Assembly: GCF_001956295.1 (NCBI RefSeq)
Contig: NZ_MRTD01000015.1
Coordinates: 1 to 64,000, forward strand
Length of the DNA: 64,000 nt
Direction of reading: 5' to 3'
Origin: Paenibacillus sp. FSL A5-0031
GTDB taxonomy: Bacteria > Bacillota > Bacilli > Paenibacillales > Paenibacillaceae
Shown here: piece by piece, positions 43,816 through 50,746 of the stretch
Layout of the letters: the number at the start of each line of letters is the position of its first letter
Position numbering within the stretch: the stretch's first letter is position 1
Notes under the pieces: model-generated
What the model was told of the DNA's origin: nothing
What the model saw: the letters and a program-made list of their open reading frames with translations, nothing else
The model's database searches: none
Translations under genes and position numbers: made by a program

Positions 43816-45207
43816 TTATTGTGCTGTCTTTGTTGTTGTTTGTGTATTCAAATCCTTATCAATCGCATCCTGCGCAATTTGTTTATTTCGCTCAAGCACC
43901 GTCTCTGGCGACTCGCCGCGATTGGCAATCGAATAGGAAATATCGCTTAAAGCTCCGCCTAGCGGTAGAAAAATAGGCTGTGCATATTTGAGAGAATCGA
44001 GCATCACTTCAATATCGCTTTCATCAGCAAGCAGCTGCTTCTCCGCTTCCTCGCGGTTAATCGGCTCTACGCGATCCCACATTTGAATTTGTTCCCAAAT
44101 ATAAGCTTTCTCTTTTGCTCTCTTAACGATGGCAGGGATATAGAACTGCACGTAGTTTTCAATGCTGCCTTGCCATGTTGTTGCTTTTGGACCTTTAGGG
44201 AAATAAACAAAACCTTGCTCATCGGTCATTGTTGTTCTTGTTGCGCCTTCCCACACTTCACCAGTCACCATCGCGGCTTTACCGGAGTTGAATAACGTTT
44301 GCGACTCATTGTAATCCTCGAAATTCTCGTTTTTGTTAGGAGCGACGACTTTATGCACATTAAACAGATCACTAAAAAATCGAAGTGCTTCTAATAGGTT
44401 TGGATCGTCATAGTTGAAGACGTTTTTGCCGTTTTTGAGTGTAATAAAGGAGGAGTTGTTGGAGTGAATCAAGATGCGTGATAGATTTCCGACGATATTG
44501 GTGACGCCCCATTGGTCGATTACACCGTCGCCGTTCGTATCTTTTGTCGCTTTTTTGGCGATGTCTAGGAAAGCGTCCCATGTCCATTTGTCTTGAGCGA
44601 TCAAATCATGCGGATCTGGAAGACCTTCGCGCTCAAATAATGTTTTATTGTAGTAGAGACCAGAGGCGTTGTTGATATTGGAGGTAAAGCCGTACATTTT
44701 GCCATTGACCGCACCGTGCTGCTTCAAGCCTGCAGGCCATTTGGGATCATCAAAATTGAAGAAATCATCCACCGGCATAAACAATCCTTGATTGATGGCC
44801 GGCACTGCAAAATAGTAATCCAAAGGTACGATATCGGCTGCCGACTCACCAGAGAGCGCGGCGTTTGTAACCATTTTTATGTTCTCGCCCCAAGGTACCT
44901 TCTCCCATACGATCTTCACATTATATTTCTTCTCGGCAGCCCGCCACTTCTCGAGTGTCGCTGCACCTTCCGGCGTATCCTCTGACGGTCCGTCGACCCA
45001 GTGAATAATTTTTAACGTCTCGCCGTTCATGTCGATAACCGGCTCTACAGGCGGAGCTTCTGTCGGAGCTGCCGTTTCGACAGTCGTATCATTCGTAGGC
45101 TTGTTCGTCGCTTTCTCACTTCCGTTATTGGTGCCCTTGCTGCATGCCGATACAAAAACGAGCGTAACCGTCAATAAAACCATTGCAAACCATTTTATTT
45201 TCCGCAT
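43816..45207 (-). CDS. Extracellular solute-binding lipoprotein (first gene of the large operon)
   Basis: 463 residues from ATG at 45207 (GGAGGGG 7 nt upstream); the frame to 45237 lacks a site. Lipobox VSAC (Cys22), then a Thr/Pro-rich linker and the family-1 binding fold (for example YGFTSNINNASGLYYNKTLFEREGLPDPHD; WDAFLDIAKKAT). It binds a sugar or oligosaccharide for the permeases. A second, larger binding protein follows in the same operon. The substrate is unknown. Confidence 0.93.
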   Translation of the reverse strand: MRKIKWFAMVLLTVTLVFVSACSKGTNNGSEKATNKPTNDTTVETAAPTEAPPVEPVIDMNGETLKIIHWVDGPSEDTPEGAATLEKWRAAEKKYNVKIVWEKVPWGENIKMVTNAALSGESAADIVPLDYYFAVPAINQGLFMPVDDFFNFDDPKWPAGLKQHGAVNGKMYGFTSNINNASGLYYNKTLFEREGLPDPHDLIAQDKWTWDAFLDIAKKATKDTNGDGVIDQWGVTNIVGNLSRILIHSNNSSFITLKNGKNVFNYDDPNLLEALRFFSDLFNVHKVVAPNKNENFEDYNESQTLFNSGKAAMVTGEVWEGATRTTMTDEQGFVYFPKGPKATTWQGSIENYVQFYIPAIVKRAKEKAYIWEQIQMWDRVEPINREEAEKQLLADESDIEVMLDSLKYAQPIFLPLGGALSDISYSIANRGESPETVLERNKQIAQDAIDKDLNTQTTTKTAQ

Positions 45208-45423
45208 AGCTTTACCCCTCCAATGGATGAAATGCAAGAGCTCATGCTTACTCTACATTTGCTGCGATCAACTGCTGTTTGGTCATCCCTCCCTGTTATC
45301 AGTTCAAGTTCCAACCCCGCATCGATGCCTTCATGCCCCACTTACTTGGAAGGTTTCGGCTTACTTTTTATGTGATTGTCATGGTAGTCCACCAATAATG
45401 AGATGCTATAAATCCTTCCAGAA

Positions 45424-45474
45424 AGTGATGATCTTTCCTGTTTACAACATATCATCACTGGAGGAATTTTTCAA
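45424..45474 (-). promoter_or_regulatory. Promoter with inverted repeat, large importer operon
   Basis: Minus strand: -35 TTGAAA (45469-45474), 17-bp spacer, -10 TATGTT (45446-45451). AGTGATGAT/ATCATCACT arms (45451-45459 and 45424-45432) are perfect 9-bp inverted repeats that flank the -10. They could be a regulator site or a hairpin in the leader. The leader is about 230 nt long (start about 45439 to ATG at 45207). Confidence 0.55.
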
Positions 45475-45695
45475 TAATTTTATTTTTTCTGAAAGAAAAT
45501 TCTTTTATTTAAAATTCTTCTAAAAATCTGTTTGGAAAAGTCGTATTTTAAAAGGTTCGTCCTTTATCGGGTGAATCCTTTTTTAAGCTATCACACAACG
45601 GATTTTTTCTCCACTATTAATTTATATATTAAAAAAATATGCCTTTATTCTATATTGTCAGAAAATTTAAACATTAGCTGTCAACGCTCTCTATT
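45475..45695. other. AT-rich intergenic stretch between importer operon and tlp
   Basis: T/A-rich non-coding sequence. It holds AAAGAA-N2-TTCTTT (45492-45505) and GGATTTTTTCTC (45600-45611, minus-strand GAGAAAAAATCC), which also occurs at 27764. Such A/T-rich inverted motifs resemble RpiR-type sites, but this is not proven. No gene is seen. Confidence 0.4.
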
Positions 45696-45726
45696 GGCAT
45701 AATTTCGGTGCTTGTCGGACATCTTA
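45696..45726 (+). promoter_or_regulatory. Forespore-type (SigG/SigF-like) promoter of tlp
   Basis: -35 GGCATA (45696-45701), 18-bp spacer, -10 CATCTTA (45720-45726). Similar to the SigG pattern (TGHATR, CATWHTA) with one mismatch in each box, as expected for a spore-coat-core protein gene. Confidence 0.5.
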
Positions 45727-45759
45727 ATCAGGACTATTGTACAGAGAGTAGGTTTACAA

Positions 45760-45975
45760 ATGGCTAAACCAGACAACAGAGAAGATAATGCCGCTCATTT
45801 GCAGCAGCATATTAACAACACAAAAGAAAATTTGCAAGAAGCTGAACAGTACTTAAATGAATTTGCAGATGAATTATCTTCGGATCAGCAGCAATCGATC
45901 GAAGCCAAAAACGAGCGCCGCAAAGAAAGCATCCAATCTTTCGCAGCGGAGAAGCAGGACGAAGCAGGGCAATAA
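45760..45975 (+). CDS. tlp: Small acid-soluble spore protein Tlp
   Basis: 71 residues from ATG at 45760 (GTAGG 7 nt upstream); the longer frame to 45712 is not needed. It reads MAKPDNREDNAAHLQQHINNTKENLQEAEQYL and EAKNERRKESIQSF, matching B. subtilis Tlp (DDRSDNVEKLQ, ENIEEAE, KEKNARREQSIEAF). A small, charged protein packed into the forespore core. Confirms that the host makes endospores. It stands alone between the importer operon and the RpiR regulator. Confidence 0.92.
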   Translation: MAKPDNREDNAAHLQQHINNTKENLQEAEQYLNEFADELSSDQQQSIEAKNERRKESIQSFAAEKQDEAGQ

Positions 45976-45992
45976 ACGCTCTTTATCTTTAT

Positions 45993-46046
45993 AAAGCCCA
46001 TCAAAAAAGGAGACCCAAATGAGGGTCTCCTTTTTTGATGGGCTTT
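45993..46046. terminator. Bidirectional terminator with 24-bp perfect arms
   Basis: Arms 45993-46016 and 46023-46046 are fully complementary (24 bp, loop AAATGA). The GC core GGAGACCC/GGGTCTCC is flanked by six A and six T, so it works in both directions for tlp and the converging rpiR gene. Confidence 0.95.
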
Positions 46047-46074
46047 GCGATATGATCGAAAGATTGCCTATCGA

Positions 46075-46959
46075 TTAATACAGCTTGTCTACGACGGAGC
46101 GAGCCGTCTTCTCCAAAGCTTCTGTGGCATTATTTTTCTTATGAGACAACAAATTGCACAAAATATCCAATAAATGTACCTGAGTAATTTTTGTTGACCA
46201 AGATCCGCCTTCGGTAGGCATCTCACGTGAGGGCACCAATAAAATGGTGTCGGCATGTGCTGTAATCGGAGAACGCATATGGCTTGTCAAACAAATGACC
46301 TCAGCTCCATTAGCTCTCGCTTGGCGCAGCGGATCTACCAGATCCCTCGTGCTTCCCGAGGTTGATATGCCAAACACCACTTCCCCTTTCTTCACGAGCG
46401 ATGCAGACATCGCGATAATATGGGAATCTCTATGCGCCTCCACATTCATTCCAATTCGCATCAGCCTATAATGAAGATCAAGCGCTGTAATACCGGATGA
46501 TCCTACTCCAAAAATATAAATTTTGTCCGCTGCGAGCATCCGATGGACTGCTTTGTCCAAATCCGCCGGATTGATTAGATCAAGCGTATTTTTTAGCATC
46601 ATCTCGTTGCGAAGCGTAATCTTTCTTGCCTTCGTCAGCGTGCTGTCTTCTTCTTCTATTTCAACGGTCGAGTACGACGGACGGTTGACCAAATCCTGCG
46701 CAATAGACAGCTTAAACTCTTGGTAGCCGCGGAAGCCTAACTTGCGGCAAAACCGAATAACGGACGTTTCGCCTACCCCCGCCTGCTCAGATAAATCGGT
46801 TACCGTCGCCATAACCGCTTCCTCGGGATTTGATTTTACATAGTCGGCTACTTTTTTCTCCGCTTTGGTCAAGGAAGTATATATACTCGAAATCAACAAA
46901 AGCGTATTGGATTGGTTAATTTTTTGACCTGCCATCTTCATCGTATCAGCTCGCTTCAT
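46075..46959 (-). CDS. MurR/RpiR-family transcriptional regulator
   Basis: 294 residues. N-terminal helix-turn-helix (about 15-85, with VGETSVIRFCRKLGFRGYQEFKLSIAQDL) and C-terminal SIS sugar-phosphate-binding domain (FGVGSSGITALDLHYRL, ISTSGSTRDLVDPL). Such regulators sense amino-sugar or sugar phosphates, which fits nanE and the importer genes nearby. Its targets are probably the large operon or the flanking genes (inference). Start not certain: no good ribosome binding site; ATG at 46941 or 46935 are alternatives. Confidence 0.9.
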   Translation of the reverse strand: MKRADTMKMAGQKINQSNTLLLISSIYTSLTKAEKKVADYVKSNPEEAVMATVTDLSEQAGVGETSVIRFCRKLGFRGYQEFKLSIAQDLVNRPSYSTVEIEEEDSTLTKARKITLRNEMMLKNTLDLINPADLDKAVHRMLAADKIYIFGVGSSGITALDLHYRLMRIGMNVEAHRDSHIIAMSASLVKKGEVVFGISTSGSTRDLVDPLRQARANGAEVICLTSHMRSPITAHADTILLVPSREMPTEGGSWSTKITQVHLLDILCNLLSHKKNNATEALEKTARSVVDKLY

Positions 46960-47043
46960 AGTGTACTTATCTAAATAGTTTAGATGATCTACTCATGGCT
47001 TACAATAAATGTAATACCCTCAAAACATCCTGATCAATCCCTA

Positions 47044-47784
47044 TCACTTCACATAATCAGGATAATCGGTAATAATGCCATCAACGTTAAGATCGAGCAA
47101 TGGCGGCACTTCCGCTGCCGAGCGAACCGTCCAAGGCGTCGTTTTTTTGCCTAAAGCATGAATGGTGTCTATGAAACTTTTCGTAACGAGATTCAAGCTC
47201 GGGTTCACATAATCTGCATACACGACTGTTTCTTGAAGCTTCTCTGCCGTTACATCTTCAGACTGATAAACAAGCAAACCAACTAGAACCTGGGGCATAA
47301 TAGCACTAAATCGCTTCACAGAGCTCTGATCAAAAGATTGAACAATAATAGAAGCAGGATCTTCATCCAGCATGCCGTGAGCACGCAGCTCTTCGGCTAA
47401 CTTCTGCTCTATCCCCGGATACAGCCAAGGCGCCTTAATCTCGATTAAGATACCGATTTTCCCTTTGCATAAGTCGAATACCTCTGATAGTGTTGGCATT
47501 CGTTCACCTTCAAATTTCGCATTAAACCAGCTTCCTGCGTCCAGTTCACTCAGCTGAGCCATCGTAAAGTCCAGCACTTTGCCTCTGCCATTACTCGTAC
47601 GATCAACCTCTGTATCATGAATAACAACAAGCTGCCCATCCTTCGTAAGCTGAATATCCAGTTCCAAGAAATCAGCCTTCATCTCGATCGCAAGCTGAAA
47701 CGACGCCATCGTATTCTCGGGTGCATACCCGGCCGCACCTCGGTGGGCAATGACGATAATTTTTTTATTTATTGCTGGTTTCAT
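47044..47784 (-). CDS. Glycerophosphodiester phosphodiesterase
   Basis: 246 residues. GDPD signature HRGAAGYAPENTMASFQLAIE, ELDIQLTKDGQLVVIHD and IEIKAPW, with the metal and acid/base residues His, Glu and Asp in place. Hydrolyses deacylated phospholipids to glycerol-3-phosphate and an alcohol. No signal peptide, so cytoplasmic. Overlaps the phosphotransferase gene by 20 bp, so the pair is co-translated. Confidence 0.93.
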   Translation of the reverse strand: MKPAINKKIIVIAHRGAAGYAPENTMASFQLAIEMKADFLELDIQLTKDGQLVVIHDTEVDRTSNGRGKVLDFTMAQLSELDAGSWFNAKFEGERMPTLSEVFDLCKGKIGILIEIKAPWLYPGIEQKLAEELRAHGMLDEDPASIIVQSFDQSSVKRFSAIMPQVLVGLLVYQSEDVTAEKLQETVVYADYVNPSLNLVTKSFIDTIHALGKKTTPWTVRSAAEVPPLLDLNVDGIITDYPDYVK

Positions 47785-48799
47785 TCTGATCCCTCTCCTC
47801 TATCCATGCCATCCACTCATCAATATTTGCTGACATTTCCTTTAAGGACGAGAAGGTCAACAGCACCTGCTCATTGCCAAGCTGCTGCTCCGACTCACCG
47901 AAAATATCTGTGTGCAGCGAACGTCTCATATTGTACTCCAGCCATTCGAGCATACTGCCCATTCTGCCGTAGAAAGCTTCCTTCACATGCGTTAGCTCTG
48001 TCCCGCCGGCCTTTTGATATGAGCCTAGCATCGTCATAAAAGTCTCTTTATTGACGTGTCCCGTATCAATCCCGCTCCAGCTTAAGGCAGCATCAAGCAG
48101 CTCCATTGTTGGATTTGTTGAACCAGCTGCTTCCCAGTCAATAATATGCGGATGAAGACCGTCCCTCCAAACGACGTTTTTCGGATTCAAATCGCGATGG
48201 CTGAAGCACTGGCTATCGTTCAACATCTGGCTGGCTTGCTGATACTGATGATTCCATTCTAACAAGTCATTGAATCCAGCATCCATCTGCTGCGCCCATG
48301 GCGTCGCTGACCTGAGTCCATCATCTATCAAATTCCTGAAGTAGTCCTGCCCGAAGGAGGTCCATAGTGGACTATGCTGCTCCTCGAATTTCAAATTGTG
48401 AATCTTATGAAGCAAAGCTCCAATTATACTTGCGTGTTCCCTGCGGCAATCAGCAGGAGTAATGACAGCTCCATCAATCCAATCAAATAGCATAACATCC
48501 ACACCAGAAACCTGAGTAATGATGTCATTATTAACCGTCTTTGCTAAGACGACAGGTATACCTGCACTTGCTGCGGCTGCTGCAATACGCTCCGAGAGCA
48601 AATAGTTGGACAATACACCTGCTCTTGACATAATTTCAGGGTTTAATATTTTCAAGGCGAATTGCCCTTCTGTTGTGCTGAGCTTCCACATGTGATGAAG
48701 CAAACCGCCAGTGACCGGACTTGGCTGAATGAGCGGCTCTCCAATCTCGTAATGAATACAAAGACTCGTAACCCATTGCATATTGATCTCTTGAGGCAA
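47765..48799 (-). CDS. Aminoglycoside phosphotransferase-like kinase
   Basis: 344 residues from TTG at 48799 (GAGGAGG 7 nt upstream). Kinase-like fold with FALKI (Lys), the Brenner-type loop FSHRDLNPKNVVW and IDWEAAG (metal-binding Asp), as in the APH and CotS/choline kinase group. It phosphorylates a small hydroxyl-bearing compound of unknown identity. Coupled to the GDPD gene, so an alcohol or sugar released by it is a candidate (inference). CotS-type spore-coat kinases are a second possibility. Confidence 0.82.
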   Translation of the reverse strand: MPQEINMQWVTSLCIHYEIGEPLIQPSPVTGGLLHHMWKLSTTEGQFALKILNPEIMSRAGVLSNYLLSERIAAAAASAGIPVVLAKTVNNDIITQVSGVDVMLFDWIDGAVITPADCRREHASIIGALLHKIHNLKFEEQHSPLWTSFGQDYFRNLIDDGLRSATPWAQQMDAGFNDLLEWNHQYQQASQMLNDSQCFSHRDLNPKNVVWRDGLHPHIIDWEAAGSTNPTMELLDAALSWSGIDTGHVNKETFMTMLGSYQKAGGTELTHVKEAFYGRMGSMLEWLEYNMRRSLHTDIFGESEQQLGNEQVLLTFSSLKEMSANIDEWMAWIEERDQNETSNK

Positions 48800-48898
48800 T
48801 AGAATCCCTCCTCTTTCCTTCAATTGACTTTCACAAATTAAAATAATGTTCGGATATAGGCTCCATGGCCTGCCAGAATTTTGAAAAAGATATTTTTT

Positions 48899-48927
48899 TT
48901 AATAATATCATAATTGGTGGATATAAT
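48899..48927 (+). promoter_or_regulatory. Promoter of the FAD oxidoreductase gene
   Basis: -35 TTAATA (48899-48904), 17-bp spacer, -10 TATAAT (48922-48927). About 60 bp before the ATG at 48987. Confidence 0.6.
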
Positions 48928-48986
48928 CTCTATCTCGTGTTACGATATAGCAAATTTTCATTCAATTCTAGAAGGGCGGGACTCGA

Positions 48987-50567
48987 ATGGAACAACAATC
49001 GATTACGGCTGACATTATTATACTTGGCGGAGGGCTTGGCGGATGCATGGCTGCACTATCCTCAGCCAAGTTAGGCATGAAGGTGATTGTTACAGAAGAA
49101 ACGGATTGGATTGGCGGGCAATTGACTAGTCAAGCCGTTCCTCCCGACGAGCATCCTTGGATTGAAAGCTTCGGCTGCACCCGCACATATCGTGAGTTTC
49201 GGGGCCGTATTCGCCGCTATTACAAGGATAATTATCCCTTAGTAGAAGACGCCAAAAACAATGATCGCCTAAACCCAGGAAACGGCTGGGTCAGCCGACT
49301 TTGCCATGAGCCAAAAGCCGCGCTTCATGTGCTTGAGACCATGCTTGCCCCTCATATCAGCAGTGGAAAAATAACTATTCTACTCGGCTGTCAATTAGAG
49401 TCGGTTGAAGCAAACGAAGACCTGATTGAATCTGTCCTTATCAAACATATCACCTCAGGTGAAATGAAGAAGCTGCATGGCTCCTACTATTTGGACGCGA
49501 CCGAATGCGGCGACCTTCTTCCTCTTGCCGGTGCAGAGTATGTATCAGGAGCTGAAGCAAAAGCTGAAACGGGAGAACCGCATGCGCTTGAGCAGGCCGA
49601 TTCCCTTGATATGCAATCCTTTACGTATGTATTTGCTTTGGATCACATGGAGAACGCGGATTATACGATTGAGAAACCAGAGCAGTATGACTTTTGGCGA
49701 AGCTTCATTCCTGCGCATTCACGTTTCCCGCTGTTCGGCTGGAAAATGGGAGACATTCATGATCCGTGCCAGGACAAAGAAATTATCTTCATGCCCGATG
49801 GGAAAGAACCCATGCCCTTCTGGACTTACAGGCGCATAATTGACCGTTCTTTGTTTAAAGAAGGCTCGTTTGAAAGCGATATCACTTTAATTAACTGGGC
49901 ACAAAACGATTATTATTTAGGACCTATTTATGAGGTAACTGAAGAAGAAAAACAAAAACATTTGAAGAGTGCGCGTCAGCAAAGTCTATCGCTCGTTTAT
50001 TGGCTGCAAACGGAAGCACCGCGTCCAGATGGAGGCATTGGTTATCCCGGCCTTCGACTTCGCGGTGACATTGTTGGAACAGAAGATGGTATTGCCAAAC
50101 ATCCTTATATACGGGAATCTCGCAGAATAAAGGCGCAGTATACGATTACGGAGCATGATGTCAGCCTCGAAATCAGGGGGGATCAAGGGATCAAACGATA
50201 TGAGGACAGTGTAGGCGTCGGAAGTTATCATCTAGATCTCCACACAACAACAAAATCCAATCGCGGCTTCTACATTCCCAGCTTGCCTTACGAAATTCCG
50301 CTCGGAGCCCTCCTCCCCGTTCGGATGAAAAATTTGCTCCCTGCGTGTAAAAATATTGGCACCACTCAAATTACAAACGGCTGCTACCGGCTGCATCCAA
50401 CCGAATGGAACATCGGTGAATCTGCAGGTTATTTAGCCGCTTACTCCATTATAAATCAAGTCACCCCGCATGAAGTACGAGAAAATAAGCAGCATCTGGA
50501 AGCTTTCTTAACGCTTATTCAAAATCAAGGCATTGAGACGCATTGGCCAGAAAATTTAAAGCAATAG
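48987..50567 (+). CDS. FAD-dependent oxidoreductase (FAD_oxidored family)
   Basis: 526 residues. N-terminal dinucleotide motif ADIIILGGGLGGCMAALSSAKLG and EETDWIGGQLTSQ, then YLDATECGDLLPLAGA, and a C-terminal cofactor loop ITNGCYRLHPTEWNIGESAGYLAA. Pfam-type FAD_oxidored proteins act on organic hydroxyls or amines; substrate unknown. No signal peptide. AGAAGGG upstream of ATG. Followed by a secreted hydrolase and a creatininase-type protein on the same strand. Confidence 0.9.
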   Translation: MEQQSITADIIILGGGLGGCMAALSSAKLGMKVIVTEETDWIGGQLTSQAVPPDEHPWIESFGCTRTYREFRGRIRRYYKDNYPLVEDAKNNDRLNPGNGWVSRLCHEPKAALHVLETMLAPHISSGKITILLGCQLESVEANEDLIESVLIKHITSGEMKKLHGSYYLDATECGDLLPLAGAEYVSGAEAKAETGEPHALEQADSLDMQSFTYVFALDHMENADYTIEKPEQYDFWRSFIPAHSRFPLFGWKMGDIHDPCQDKEIIFMPDGKEPMPFWTYRRIIDRSLFKEGSFESDITLINWAQNDYYLGPIYEVTEEEKQKHLKSARQQSLSLVYWLQTEAPRPDGGIGYPGLRLRGDIVGTEDGIAKHPYIRESRRIKAQYTITEHDVSLEIRGDQGIKRYEDSVGVGSYHLDLHTTTKSNRGFYIPSLPYEIPLGALLPVRMKNLLPACKNIGTTQITNGCYRLHPTEWNIGESAGYLAAYSIINQVTPHEVRENKQHLEAFLTLIQNQGIETHWPENLKQ

Positions 50568-50746
50568 ATAGAAAATAAAAATATTATCCTCTTTTTATAA
50601 AATTTATGGAAAAACGATCCGCTTGCTGGTACACTACTGCTAGATAAACAATCCATCATGAACATGAACAGCTACTTTATCCGAAAGGCGGTGAAGTGTA
50701 AGGTTCTGTTTTATGCGTACAAATGAGAAGATTCGAGGTGTATGCC

